From DATJFQ01 sp035495555 (GTDB taxonomy: Bacteria; Acidobacteriota; Vicinamibacteria; Vicinamibacterales; 2-12-FULL-66-21), in the NCBI GenBank assembly GCA_035495555.1, contig DATJFQ010000022.1:1-64000 (forward strand): 64,000 bases of DNA. The letters run 5' to 3'. Below are positions 26,042 through 35,170 of the stretch, one piece after another; the first letter of the stretch is position 1; the number at the start of each line of letters is the position of its first letter. The translations under genes and the position numbers were made by a program. The notes beneath the pieces were generated by a model. The model saw only the letters and a program-made list of their open reading frames with translations, was not told the DNA's origin and did no database searches.

Positions 26042-26488
26042 ATGAAGCACATCCTCGCCGCGTCGCTCGCCGCCGCGCTCGTCTCTGCAACCGTCCTCGC
26101 CCAGAGCGGCCAGGAAGAAGGACGCCGCAAGGTACCGAAGGACTCGGTCGAGGTGACGGTGACGGGCTGCCTGAAAGGACGCGTGCTGCAGGTGTCGGAA
26201 GCCAAGCGGACCGACGTGCAGAGCGGCCCGCCGATCCGCCAGCGGTCGGTCCGTCTTGCCGGCAAGAAAGACGTGATGAAAGACATCAAGGCAGACGACG
26301 GGCACTTCGTCGAACTCATCGGCCTGATGAAGAAGGCGGATCTCGTCGAGCCCGGAATCCGCTTCAAGGGCGGCCGTGTCGTCATCGGCGGCGGGACGGG
26401 ATCACCGGGATCGATCCCGAGCCCGGTGGAGAACGTCGCGGTGTTCGACGTCAGCTCTGTGACGACAGTTGGCGGGGACTGTCGATAG
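26042..26488 (+). CDS. Small exported hypothetical protein
   Basis: A 148-residue protein. ATG 26042 is preferred over 25982 because a signal peptide follows directly (MKHILAASLAAALVSATVLAQ). The mature part is basic at first, then has a VTVTGCLKGRVLQV segment, a HFVELIGLMKK helix and a glycine-rich tail GGGTGSPGSIPSP. The single Cys at the start of the conserved block, within VTGCL, is typical of a group of small exported proteins in acidobacterial genomes. Function unknown. Transcribed divergently from the unknown exported gene at 24765. Confidence 0.6.
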   Translation: MKHILAASLAAALVSATVLAQSGQEEGRRKVPKDSVEVTVTGCLKGRVLQVSEAKRTDVQSGPPIRQRSVRLAGKKDVMKDIKADDGHFVELIGLMKKADLVEPGIRFKGGRVVIGGGTGSPGSIPSPVENVAVFDVSSVTTVGGDCR

Positions 26489-26501
26489 GCAGCGCCTGAT
26501 T

Positions 26502-26550
26502 AACTCCCAATTCCCAAATTGTTCCCCTTGGGAGTTGGGAGTTGGGAGTT
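26502..26550. terminator. Hairpin built from TTGGGAG heptamers
   Basis: AACTCCCAATTCCCAA (26502-26517) pairs with TTGGGAGTTGGGAGTT (26528-26543) with one mismatch. A third TTGGGAG unit follows. It lies between convergent genes. Confidence 0.65.
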
Positions 26551-26564
26551 TGCAGCGAAGGCAC

Positions 26565-27356
26565 CTAATGCGTCATTGAGTAGATGACGTAGTTGACGCC
26601 GAGCTTGTACGCTTCGTTCGAGAGATCGATCGGGACGAAGCCCGTGTCCGAGTATTCCCAGTATTGCGACACGTCGTTGTTGAAGTTCGCAATGACCTGC
26701 AGCGGCTTCTTCGGGTCGTTATTTTCCATCAGCCCGAAGAACTGCGGAATCCCGTGGTCGTACGCCTGGTGGAACTCCAGCGTCTTGATATCGAAGAACG
26801 AGTGGAAGATCGCGTGCGACACGTCGAGCGGCACGAAGTGCTCTCCGGGCAGCACGCGCGACATGGTCTGCTCGAAGTTCATCCAGTCGTAGTCGCCGCG
26901 AAAGTCGTCGAAGATGACGAAGCCGCCCTTGCGGATGTAATCGCCGAAGTTCTTGGCCTCGGCATCGCTCAACATCATGAAGCCGGGCTCGGTCGCATAC
27001 ACGACGGGATACTTGAAGAGATCCGGTGAACCGACGTCGACGACCGCGGTCGCGTCGATGTGCGGCTGCAGGTCGGAAATGCTCTGGAGAATCTTGACGA
27101 GATTCCGCTCGGCACGGCTGCCCTGGTCGAGAGAGATGTAGCCGTGCGCCCAGGCCGGCAGACCACCGAAGTAGTATCCGCCCGGCCCCGTCGGGAATTT
27201 CAGCCGCGCAAACGTGAACTTGCCGTCGTACTTCGGCGCGGGGTCGACCGGGACGTCGAACCCGGGACCATTGAACCAGCGCCCGCGGCGCTGGGCTTCC
27301 ACAGAGAGGCCGGCTACGGCCACGATCAACGCGCATGCGAGAACTCTGGATCGCAT
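26565..27356 (-). CDS. Exported DUF4159 domain protein
   Basis: A 263-residue protein. The start at 27356 is chosen for the signal peptide (MRSRVLACALIVAVAGLSVEAQ); the longer frame would overlap the divergent GH127 gene. The mature part shows the DUF4159 hallmarks: FTFARLKFPTG near the N-terminus, a YPVVYATEPGFMML strand, GGFVIFDDFRGDYD and a late PIDLSNEAYKLGVNYVIYSMTH. The family resembles a glutamine-amidotransferase-like flavodoxin fold and often occurs beside MoxR-ATPase/VWFA gene sets; no such set is here. Function unknown. It shares a 91-base divergent promoter region with the GH127 gene. TAGAAT at 27371-27376 is a possible -10. Confidence 0.75.
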   Translation of the reverse strand: MRSRVLACALIVAVAGLSVEAQRRGRWFNGPGFDVPVDPAPKYDGKFTFARLKFPTGPGGYYFGGLPAWAHGYISLDQGSRAERNLVKILQSISDLQPHIDATAVVDVGSPDLFKYPVVYATEPGFMMLSDAEAKNFGDYIRKGGFVIFDDFRGDYDWMNFEQTMSRVLPGEHFVPLDVSHAIFHSFFDIKTLEFHQAYDHGIPQFFGLMENNDPKKPLQVIANFNNDVSQYWEYSDTGFVPIDLSNEAYKLGVNYVIYSMTH

Positions 27357-27410
27357 AGGGCCTCGCGCCGATTCTAGCAGACCGCATCTTGCGTAGCTGG
27401 CGATTGGAAG

Positions 27411-27439
27411 TTGTGTCGTTATCAGCGAGAGCTTATATT
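27411..27439 (+). promoter_or_regulatory. Promoter of the GH127 gene, near-leaderless
   Basis: TTGTGT (27411-27416), a 17-base spacer and TATATT (27434-27439). The -10 ends 8 bases before ATG 27448 and no Shine-Dalgarno is present, so the transcript would start at or next to the start codon. Confidence 0.5.
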
Positions 27440-27447
27440 GGCGACCC

Positions 27448-29829
27448 ATGAAAGCGTTTGCAGCCATCGTCCTGCTGGGCGGAGTCGTCATGACCGCGTT
27501 TGCCCGCCAATACTGGACCGCAACGAAGGTGACGGACAAGGTCGTCCCCAAAGCCGTGCCGTTCGCGCTCGAAGAAGTGCGCCTGCTCGACGGTCCCTAC
27601 CGCGACGCGATGATTCGCGACCAGCAGTACCTGCTGAGCCTCGATCGGGACCGGCTGCTGCACAATTTCCGCGTCACGGCGGGGCTCCCCTCCACCGCGC
27701 AGCCGCTCGGCGGCTGGGAATCTCCCGATACCGAACTGCGAGGCCACGCGGTCGGCCATTACCTCTCGGCCGTGTCGATCATGTATGCGAGCACCGGCGA
27801 CGAGCGGTTCAAAGCGCGGGCCGATGACCTCGTCCGCGAGTTCGCGAAAGTGCAGGACGCGGAAGGCCGCAAGTTTCACCCCGGGTATCTGTCGGCCTTT
27901 CCAGAAGAGTTCTTCGACCGTGTCGAGGCGCGACAGCGCGTCTGGGCCCCCTATTACACGATCCACAAGATCATGGCCGGGCTGCTCGACGCATACACGC
28001 TCACGCGCAACACGCAGGCGCTGCAGGTTCTGAAGAAACAGGCCGACTGGGTGTACGCCCGCAATGTCCGGCTCACCGACGACCAGCGCCAGGCGATGCT
28101 CCAGACGGAGCAGGGAGGCATGGTCGAGGTCCTCGCGAATCTGTACGCCGTCACCGGCGACGACCGGTATCTGCAGGCGGCGCACATGTTCGAGCACAAG
28201 CAGATCCTCGATCCCCTCGCACAAGGCGTGGACCCGCTGGACAAAGTCCACGCGAACACACAGATCCCCAAGATCATCGGCAGCGCGCGCGAGTACGAGC
28301 TGACGGGCGACAGGCGGGACTACGACATCGCCACCTTCTTCTGGGACCGCGTCGTCCATCACCGCACGTTCGTAATGGGGGGCAACAGCGATGACGAGGC
28401 GTTCTTCCCGGAAGACGAGACGTCGCGTCATCTCGGTGCGGCGGGTCCTGAGACCTGCAACACCTACAACATGCTGAAGCTGACCCGTCACCTGTTCGCA
28501 TGGAATCCGACCGCCGAGTCGATGGATTTCTACGAGCGCGCGCTGCTCAATCACATTCTCGGATCGCAGGATCCGAACACCGGCGGCGTGCTCTATTACT
28601 GCCCGCTCAAACCGGGCGCCTTCAAGACGTTCTCGACGGCCGACAACTCGTTCTGGTGCTGCGTCGGCACCGGGATGGAAAACCACGCGAAATACAACGA
28701 CACGATTTACTTCCACAGTCCTGACGGAACGCCGCCCACGCTGTATGTGAATCTCTTCATTCCGTCGGAGCTGGCGTGGAAGGCGCAGGGGCTGAACGTC
28801 CGGCAACTGACGCATTTCCCTGAAACAGACTCGACCTCGTTGTCCTTCACCGCTGCGCGGGCGGTGAAAGTGGCCGTCAAAGTACGCTATCCGTCCTGGG
28901 CGACCTCGGGGATGTCCATCGCGATTAACGGGCAGGCACAAAGAGTGGATGCGAAGCGGGGGTCGTATGTGACGCTCGAACGCGAGTGGAAGACCGGGGA
29001 CACGGTGGAGGTCAGGCTCCCGATGACGCTCCACATGGAAGGTCTTCCAGACGACCCGCACTTCAAGGCCCTGATGTTCGGACCGGTCGTGCTCGCTGGT
29101 GATCTTGGCACTGCCGGCCTCGAGAAGGTGAATCGCTCCGGCCCGAGCGCTCCGCCCGTCGGGCGCGTGCCGCCGATCAGCATTCCGTCGTTCGTCGCCG
29201 ATTCGCCGCAGCAGGTGCTCGCGCACGTCAAGCCGGTCTCCGGCAAACCGCTCACGTTCGAGACCAGCGGCCTCGGACAGCCCAACGAGGTGACGCTCAT
29301 TCCGCTGTACAAGACCTTTGAGCCGCGGTACACGGTGTATTGGACGGTGTACAACGCGGACGAATACAAGAAGGTCAAAGCGGATGCGGCGGCCGTCGCT
29401 GCGCGTCGCAAGGACATCGAAGGTCGCACGATCGATATGGTCGACGTCAGCAGCGACGCGAGCGAACAGGCGCACGGGTTTGCGAGCGAAGGCGCCGGTC
29501 AGGGATTCGTCGAAGGCCGTCGCTGGCGGGACACGCGCAGTGGCTTCATCAGCTACGCGCTCAAAATCGAGCCGGACAAGCCGCTTACGCTCGTCTGCAC
29601 GTTCCGCGGCAGCGAAGGCCAGCGCCGCGCCTTCGATATTCTGGTCGACGGGCAGAAGATCGCCGCCGAAAACCTCGAATACCATCCGACGGAGCTGCTC
29701 GACAAGGAATACGCGGTTCCCGAAGCGCTGACGCGCGGCAAGAACCAGATCACCGTACGGCTCGTGCCTCACGCCGACGCCCGGACGGGCGGAGTCGTCG
29801 AGATTCGCACGATCCAGCCGGGGCGCTGA
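27448..29829 (+). CDS. Exported GH127 beta-L-arabinofuranosidase-like enzyme
   Basis: A 793-residue protein with a signal peptide (about 1-20). Residues 40-560 are the DUF1680/GH127 catalytic barrel and sandwich. Glu335 and Cys337 in GPETC and the Cys404-Cys405 pair in FWCCVG form the expected Zn/nucleophile site. A C-terminal beta-sandwich (about 660-793, ending VVEIRTI) is a domain common on this type of GH127. Family members remove beta-L-arabinofuranosyl or related residues. The closest relative in the window is the protein at 46904. The aldo/keto reductase gene begins 4 bases after its stop, so the two are co-transcribed. Confidence 0.85.
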   Translation: MKAFAAIVLLGGVVMTAFARQYWTATKVTDKVVPKAVPFALEEVRLLDGPYRDAMIRDQQYLLSLDRDRLLHNFRVTAGLPSTAQPLGGWESPDTELRGHAVGHYLSAVSIMYASTGDERFKARADDLVREFAKVQDAEGRKFHPGYLSAFPEEFFDRVEARQRVWAPYYTIHKIMAGLLDAYTLTRNTQALQVLKKQADWVYARNVRLTDDQRQAMLQTEQGGMVEVLANLYAVTGDDRYLQAAHMFEHKQILDPLAQGVDPLDKVHANTQIPKIIGSAREYELTGDRRDYDIATFFWDRVVHHRTFVMGGNSDDEAFFPEDETSRHLGAAGPETCNTYNMLKLTRHLFAWNPTAESMDFYERALLNHILGSQDPNTGGVLYYCPLKPGAFKTFSTADNSFWCCVGTGMENHAKYNDTIYFHSPDGTPPTLYVNLFIPSELAWKAQGLNVRQLTHFPETDSTSLSFTAARAVKVAVKVRYPSWATSGMSIAINGQAQRVDAKRGSYVTLEREWKTGDTVEVRLPMTLHMEGLPDDPHFKALMFGPVVLAGDLGTAGLEKVNRSGPSAPPVGRVPPISIPSFVADSPQQVLAHVKPVSGKPLTFETSGLGQPNEVTLIPLYKTFEPRYTVYWTVYNADEYKKVKADAAAVAARRKDIEGRTIDMVDVSSDASEQAHGFASEGAGQGFVEGRRWRDTRSGFISYALKIEPDKPLTLVCTFRGSEGQRRAFDILVDGQKIAAENLEYHPTELLDKEYAVPEALTRGKNQITVRLVPHADARTGGVVEIRTIQPGR

Positions 29830-29833
29830 CGCG

Positions 29834-30820
29834 ATGCAGTATCGCGCGCTGGGACGGACGGGGATGCACGTTTCGTCCATCAGCTTCGGCGCGTGGGCGA
29901 TTGGCGGATCGTGGGGTGCCGTGGACGATGCGGACTCCATGCGCGCGCTGCACGCGGCCGTGGACGCCGGCGTGAATTTCATCGACACGGCGGATGTGTA
30001 TGGTGACGGCCGCAGCGAACGCCTGGTCGCGCGGCTGCGGCGCGAACGCCCGGGCGCGCCGCTTTACGTCGCGACGAAGGCCGGACGCCGGCTGCCGGCG
30101 CAGAGTCCCGAGGGGTACACCCGCGAGAACCTCACGTCCTGGATCGATCGCAGCCTCACGAATCTGGAGGTCGACGCGATCGATCTGCTGCAGCTGCACT
30201 GCCCTCCCACGGCCGTTTTCGCAGACGAGGAGGTGTACGGCGTGCTCGATGATCAGACACGCGCCGGCAAGCTGCGGCACTACGGGGTCAGCGTGGAGCG
30301 CGTGGACGAGGCGCTCGAGGCGATTCGTCATCCCGGCGTCGAGGCCGTGCAGATCATCTTCAACATGCTCCGCCTCAAGCCGGCGGAAGAATTCTTTGGC
30401 GCGGCGACGGCAGCCAACGTCGGCGTCCTCGCGCGCGTGCCGCTGGCGAGCGGGCTGCTGACCGGGAAATTGACGCGGACGTCCGCGTTTGCGGCGGACG
30501 ATCACCGCGCGTTCAACCGCCATGGCGAGGCGTTCGACAAGGGGGAGACCTTTTCAGGCGTCCCCTACGAGGTCGGGCTCGATGCGGTCGAGGAGCTGAA
30601 ACGGCTCGTGCCGCAGGGTACGACGCTGGCGCAATTCGCGCTGCGCTGGATCCTGATGTTCGATGCCGTGTCGTGCGCGATCCCCGGCGCGCGGACACCC
30701 GAGCAGGCGCGTGCGAACGCGGCGGCCGCGGATCTGCCGCCGCTGGATGAGCAGACGATGGCCGCAGTACGCACTATTTACGACAGGGACATCCGCGCGT
30801 CCGTACATCAGCACTGGTAA
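29834..30820 (+). CDS. Aldo/keto reductase
   Basis: A 328-residue cytoplasmic protein of the (beta/alpha)8 AKR family. The catalytic tetrad is intact: Asp51 and Tyr56 in FIDTADVYGDG, Lys82 in YVATKAGRR and His122 in LLQLHC. The C-terminal NADPH-binding region reads CAIPGARTPEQARANA. It reduces aldehydes or sugar-type carbonyls with NAD(P)H; the substrate cannot be told. It starts 4 bases after the GH127 gene, which suggests a role in processing a sugar that enzyme releases. Confidence 0.9.
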   Translation: MQYRALGRTGMHVSSISFGAWAIGGSWGAVDDADSMRALHAAVDAGVNFIDTADVYGDGRSERLVARLRRERPGAPLYVATKAGRRLPAQSPEGYTRENLTSWIDRSLTNLEVDAIDLLQLHCPPTAVFADEEVYGVLDDQTRAGKLRHYGVSVERVDEALEAIRHPGVEAVQIIFNMLRLKPAEEFFGAATAANVGVLARVPLASGLLTGKLTRTSAFAADDHRAFNRHGEAFDKGETFSGVPYEVGLDAVEELKRLVPQGTTLAQFALRWILMFDAVSCAIPGARTPEQARANAAAADLPPLDEQTMAAVRTIYDRDIRASVHQHW

Positions 30821-30830
30821 CGCCGCAAAT

Positions 30831-30934
30831 GTGTGTAAAGCGGCGACCGGGGTCTGACCCCGTCCGCGTCGATGGTGTGTAAACCGACGACCGGGGTCTG
30901 ACCCCGGAAGCGCGGCGGCCGGGGTCTGACCCCG
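30831..30934. repeat. Three REP-like palindromes
   Basis: CGGGGTCTGACCCCG occurs at 30848-30862, 30892-30906 and 30920-30934. Each is a perfect palindrome apart from the central base. The first two belong to a 44-base direct repeat that also includes GTGTGTAAA. They fill the space between two convergent genes, and the last copy is followed by TTTTAG. Confidence 0.85.
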
Positions 30935-30936
30935 TT

Positions 30937-33207
30937 TTAGAGGCGCAGCGTCAGCGGATCGCCGACGAACCGCCCACGTCCGCTCTCCGGACGACCCGCC
31001 AGACGCAGCGTGAAGTCCCGCGCCGCCGCCGGTCGACGGCTGCCGGGTGTCAGTTTGACGCTGAGCCGGCGCGCGGCGTCGTTCCACGTCATCGATAACC
31101 CCGTCCACGCCCCGCGCGTGTAGTCGAACGATCGGCCGTCGTCTTCGTAGAGGTCGAACGTGCCATCCGCCCCGGGATAGACCGTGAGCGTCAACGGCGG
31201 ATTCGAGATCTCATCCGTCCACTGCATCACCGGCCCCATCGGCACGATCGCGCCCGCGCGAACGTACAGCGGCATCGTTTCGAGATCGACGGCGCGGGTG
31301 ACTTCTGCCCCGCCGGCAACGGCTTCCTCGGTCCAGAAGTCGTACCAGCGGCCGTGCGGCAGATACACTCGCCGGCTCGTTGCTCCTTTCTCCGTCACGG
31401 GCGCGACGAGGATGTCCCGACCCCAGAGAAATTCGTCGCCGCGCTGCACCGCGGCGGTATCGTCGGGATAATGCAGCCACAGCGCGCGCATGACCGGCAT
31501 GCCCGTGAGCGCCGTCTCGCGCACGGCGGAATACGTGTACGGCATGAGGCGATACCGCAGGTCGAGATACTTGCGGCAGATGGGTTCCACCTGCGCATTG
31601 TGCAGCTCGGAGTCGGGAGGGCGCGCGGCGCCTGAATACGTCGACGTCTCGTCGGGCCCGATGTCGCCGGTGTTCCAGCCCCACGGTAGGCGCAGGTGCC
31701 ACGTGCGCCCGTGGGACCGGAAGAGCGTGCAGAACGCGCCGAACTGGAACCAGCGGACGTACAACTCGCCCGTGAACTCCGGTGTGGGCACGAAGCCGCC
31801 GATGTCCGTTCCCCAGTACGGGATGCCGCTGAGGCCCGTGTTGATGGCGTCCGGCACGTGCGTGCGAAGCGTCTCCCACGTCGAGTACACGTCTCCCGAC
31901 CAGAGGAACGCACCGTAGCGCGCCATGCCCGCGTAGCCGTTGCGATGCAGCGCGTACGGTCGTTCGTTGGGGCGCCACAGCTTCGAGCCTTCCCAATACA
32001 TGCGGATCCGGTTCAGGCGCGAGGGCGCATCGAGCCCGTCACCCTGATCGGGCCACCAGCCGTCGATCCCGAGATCGAACACGCCTTTGTGATACGGCCA
32101 GTAGCAGCCGACACTGCGCTCGTCCGGCCATTTGCCGTCTGGCGTGCGGCCGCTCGGCTCCGGCGTCTTGCATCCGTCCGTCACCGACCCCGTCAGTTGC
32201 TTGCCTTCGATGACGACGTGCAGGACCACCTTGTAGTGAAGGTCGTGGAGTGTTTCGATCGCCGCCTTCGGATCCGGAAAGTTGGCAGGGTTCCAGGTGA
32301 ACTCGCCGTTGTGGGTGTTCCATCCTGATGGCGTGAAATCCGTGCCGAGATAGATCAGGGCGTCGCACGGCAGCTGCTTCTCGCGCATCGTCTGCGCGAC
32401 CCACATGATTTCGTCCGGTCCGGCCAGCGTGCGATGCGACTGCTGATACCCGAGCGTCCACCTGGCGGGCATCTCGGGGAGACCGGTAACGCGCGCATAC
32501 TCGCGCATGATGATGCGCGGGTCGCGTGACGCGACGAGATAGATGCCGTAGACGGGTGGTGAGCTTGCTTGGGGTCTGAGCACCCCGCGTGCACCCGAGA
32601 GATCGAACTGGCCGAGCGGCTGATGGACGTACATCCCCCAACCCGCGGTGCTGATCAGCCACTGAATCGGTACACGACCGCCGTGGGTTCGGAGTTGGTA
32701 GCCACCCTGCCCGCTCCGCATCGCATCCTTGATGCCCCTGCGATCGAACTGCGGTCCGCCCTCGCCGAACCCAAGCACCGGGTTGTCGCCCACCGTGAAG
32801 TCCAGCGTGCCGGTCTCGGCGTCAATGTGGATCCGCTGCACTTCCCGGCCACGATCGTCCGCGACGATGAACGTGAGCGGGTCGTCCCCCAGGCGCACGA
32901 TGAGGTTCCCCGATTTCACCGGTTGACGCAGGGCATGGAGCGGGCGGGAGGTGTAGTTGACGAGGGCGCCGTCCGTATTGGTGATTCCGTCGGCGTCTGC
33001 GTCGGACAGCGTAATACTCAGCATCCAGTCGCTGACGCTCTCGATACGAAGATCCATCGGGCGCCCCGCTACTCGTAGGGGCCGACCTTGCGCGTCGACG
33101 CGCGTGCGCAGCAGCAGGGTGCCGGCACCGACGGCGATACCGCGCAGCGCGTCGCGGCGCGTAATGCCGCGCGCGCTCGTGGGTGACTCGGGTATGCTCT
33201 CAGCCAT
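30937..33207 (-). CDS. Exported GH31 alpha-xylosidase/alpha-glucosidase-type enzyme
   Basis: A 756-residue protein. The start at 33207 is preceded by AAGGAGG at ideal spacing; the longer frame lacks this and overlaps the divergent gene. A twin-arginine signal is present (ITRRDALRGIAVGAG), so a folded protein is exported by Tat. Layout: N-terminal beta-sandwich, (beta/alpha)8 barrel, C-terminal sheets. The GH31 nucleophile segment reads GIDGWWPDQGD and the acid/base segment WSGDVYSTWETL. The family cleaves alpha-xylosyl or alpha-glucosyl ends. A xylosidase role is favoured by the pentose locus but is an inference. Its -10 (TACAAT, 33244-33249) overlaps a LacI-type operator. Confidence 0.85.
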   Translation of the reverse strand: MAESIPESPTSARGITRRDALRGIAVGAGTLLLRTRVDAQGRPLRVAGRPMDLRIESVSDWMLSITLSDADADGITNTDGALVNYTSRPLHALRQPVKSGNLIVRLGDDPLTFIVADDRGREVQRIHIDAETGTLDFTVGDNPVLGFGEGGPQFDRRGIKDAMRSGQGGYQLRTHGGRVPIQWLISTAGWGMYVHQPLGQFDLSGARGVLRPQASSPPVYGIYLVASRDPRIIMREYARVTGLPEMPARWTLGYQQSHRTLAGPDEIMWVAQTMREKQLPCDALIYLGTDFTPSGWNTHNGEFTWNPANFPDPKAAIETLHDLHYKVVLHVVIEGKQLTGSVTDGCKTPEPSGRTPDGKWPDERSVGCYWPYHKGVFDLGIDGWWPDQGDGLDAPSRLNRIRMYWEGSKLWRPNERPYALHRNGYAGMARYGAFLWSGDVYSTWETLRTHVPDAINTGLSGIPYWGTDIGGFVPTPEFTGELYVRWFQFGAFCTLFRSHGRTWHLRLPWGWNTGDIGPDETSTYSGAARPPDSELHNAQVEPICRKYLDLRYRLMPYTYSAVRETALTGMPVMRALWLHYPDDTAAVQRGDEFLWGRDILVAPVTEKGATSRRVYLPHGRWYDFWTEEAVAGGAEVTRAVDLETMPLYVRAGAIVPMGPVMQWTDEISNPPLTLTVYPGADGTFDLYEDDGRSFDYTRGAWTGLSMTWNDAARRLSVKLTPGSRRPAAARDFTLRLAGRPESGRGRFVGDPLTLRL

Positions 33208-33245
33208 CGGCCTCCTTCTCCGCGCGGGCGCGGCAGGCCGCTCAT

Positions 33246-33259
33246 TGTAAGCGCTTACG
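33246..33259. promoter_or_regulatory. LacI-family operator between GH31 and the unknown GH-like gene
   Basis: TGTAAGCGCTTACG, a 12-base perfect palindrome at its core with a central CG as usual for LacI-family sites. It overlaps the minus-strand -10 TACAAT of the GH31 gene and lies 24 bases before the plus-strand ATG at 33284, so it can repress both directions. Confidence 0.8.
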
Positions 33260-33283
33260 TTCCAGCGATCGAGGCCTCCCGGC

Positions 33284-35062
33284 ATGAACAGACGCGAACT
33301 GCTGAAGACCCTTGGCGCCGTCGGCGCCGGCTCGCTCGTGCATCCCGACGTACTCCGCGCGGAGGCGCCCACGCTCGCGGCGCCGAATCAGGCAGCGGCA
33401 CCCGGAACCGTCCTGCCGCTCGTCTCGACCTCCGGCGTGTTCATCCCCCCGCGCGGGCGATCGTTCATGAAGTTCAGCTACGACTTCCCCGAGCCGTCGG
33501 TGCAGGTCGGCGCCTACCAGATCGGTTTTCTCGTGTTCACCTACGAGAACACCTACGGCCTGTCACGCGAGTCGATGAGCGTCCGCGCAGACGGCAACCG
33601 CGTGGAGTTGACGTGCGACGAATTCGTCTGGGCTGGCGGCCAACAGAAAGCGCAGGGCCGGCTGCACGCGACCTTTTCGACTGACGGCACCGGCGTGCAG
33701 TGGGAGACGACGGCATCGATGGCGCAGCCGGTCAAGAGCGTGACGGCGGTGATCCGGGGTATTCCGCGCGGCCGCGTGTCGGCCGCCGGCGGTGCGCCGT
33801 CGGACCCGCGCGACAGCGAGTTGCTGTTCGGTTACCCGTTTTCCGCCGGCGATCTGAACACGGCCGCGGGCCTGACGACGCCGTTTGTCGCGGTCGTGCA
33901 GGAGGACGGCGGCTGCACGTACATCTCGTCGCGCGACGATCGCGTCCGCGCGAAGCGGGTCTATATGCAACCCGGCGAGACCGGCTATCGCGTTGAAGCT
34001 GTCTTCGAATCCGAAGGATGGACGAGGCAAAACGAGGTCCGGGTGCCGATGTGGCGCGTTGGACAGGCGGGCCAACTCGAGACGGCCGTCAGCGATCACT
34101 ACGCGTACGTCGAGCGCGCCTATCGCATTCAGAAGATGGAGGCGCGCCCGGACGCACCGCCATGGATGCGCGGCATGGCGCTTGCGCTGACGCTGCACGG
34201 GATGCACTACACGGGCTACATCTTCAACGACTACGCAAAGATGCTCGACGTCCTGAAGTGGGTCGGCGAGCGGATCCCCGCCGGGCGCGTGCTCGCCTTC
34301 ATTGCCGCGTGGGACGGCCGGTATTACTGGAACTATCCGCTGTATCGCGCCGACGATCGCATGGGGGGCGAAGCCGGGTTCAAGCGGCTCATCCAGGAAG
34401 GGCGGCGCCTCGGGTTCCACATGATGCCGATGTTCGGCACCAACGCCGCGAACACGAAGCTGCCCGAGTATCGGCAGATTGCGAACGCGTCAACCGAGAA
34501 GATCGATGGCGACGCAATGCCGCTGAACTGGGTGGACTGGGACAACGATCGACACATGGACGGCTGGCTCGCCTACATGAACCTCGGCGTCGACTCCTGG
34601 CGGACCTGGTTGTACGGCCGCATCAGCGATGTCATCCAGCGCTACGAACCCGACGCTTACTTCCTCGACATCGTAGGTGGCTGGACGAACAACACGAAGG
34701 CCGACATGCACGAAGGGACGCGCCGGCTGATTCTGGACCTCCGCACCAAATACCCCCAGGTCGCCGTCGTCGGCGAGATGCACTACGACGCGCTCCTGGA
34801 AGTCATCCCGATGTATCACGCAGGCCCGGGCGCACCGATCGTCGCCGAGTACGCGCGCTTCTTCCAGCACCTGAGTCACCCCGCCCCGGGACGCGGCAGC
34901 TCCGGCGTCCACGAATCAGGCTTCGGCCGTTGGAACCCGCAGACGCTGTCGCTCTCCCCTAATCAGATCCCGACGTTGAACATCGTGGATGATACGTTCA
35001 CGGACCATCGCGCCGAGATGGCAGCAGTCATAGCAGAGGCGCGGCGCCGCGCGAACATTTAG
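33284..35062 (+). CDS. Tat-exported glycoside-hydrolase-like protein, family unknown
   Basis: A 592-residue protein with a twin-arginine-like signal (NRRELLKTLGAVGAGSLV). Residues 60-280 look like a beta-sandwich, followed by a probable TIM barrel from about 290: RVLAFIAAWDGRYYWNYP, then WLAYMNLGVDSWRTW. Two acidic strand ends are good active-site candidates: AYFLDIVGG (near 460) and VVGEMHYDAL (near 492). The layout is like retaining glycosidases of the GH31/GH36 clan, but I do not recognise the family. It is divergent from the GH31 gene and shares its LacI-type operator, so a role in pentose glycan breakdown is inferred. Confidence 0.6.
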   Translation: MNRRELLKTLGAVGAGSLVHPDVLRAEAPTLAAPNQAAAPGTVLPLVSTSGVFIPPRGRSFMKFSYDFPEPSVQVGAYQIGFLVFTYENTYGLSRESMSVRADGNRVELTCDEFVWAGGQQKAQGRLHATFSTDGTGVQWETTASMAQPVKSVTAVIRGIPRGRVSAAGGAPSDPRDSELLFGYPFSAGDLNTAAGLTTPFVAVVQEDGGCTYISSRDDRVRAKRVYMQPGETGYRVEAVFESEGWTRQNEVRVPMWRVGQAGQLETAVSDHYAYVERAYRIQKMEARPDAPPWMRGMALALTLHGMHYTGYIFNDYAKMLDVLKWVGERIPAGRVLAFIAAWDGRYYWNYPLYRADDRMGGEAGFKRLIQEGRRLGFHMMPMFGTNAANTKLPEYRQIANASTEKIDGDAMPLNWVDWDNDRHMDGWLAYMNLGVDSWRTWLYGRISDVIQRYEPDAYFLDIVGGWTNNTKADMHEGTRRLILDLRTKYPQVAVVGEMHYDALLEVIPMYHAGPGAPIVAEYARFFQHLSHPAPGRGSSGVHESGFGRWNPQTLSLSPNQIPTLNIVDDTFTDHRAEMAAVIAEARRRANI

Positions 35063-35078
35063 CGCCGCCGCGCCTTGT

Positions 35079-35155
35079 CAACTACACAACTTCGCAACTA
35101 CCAACTACTCAAGTTGGCCAGTTCGACGCTGGGCTTTTGCGTAGTTGTGTAGTTG
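35079..35155. terminator. Hairpin and heptamer array, CAACTAC type
   Basis: The 17-base arms at 35079-35095 and 35139-35155 pair with a single mismatch. The left side is made of CAACTAC-like units spaced 7-8 bases. A 28-base part (35086-35113) recurs inverted at 44024-44051 with 25 matches. It lies between convergent genes. Confidence 0.65.
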
Positions 35156-35170
35156 GCGGTGGTGTAGTTA

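Noticed and set aside
27391..27420. Further copy of the CAACTAC repeat upstream of the GH127 gene
   Set aside because: Resemblance is limited to short pieces and no 7-base register could be seen.
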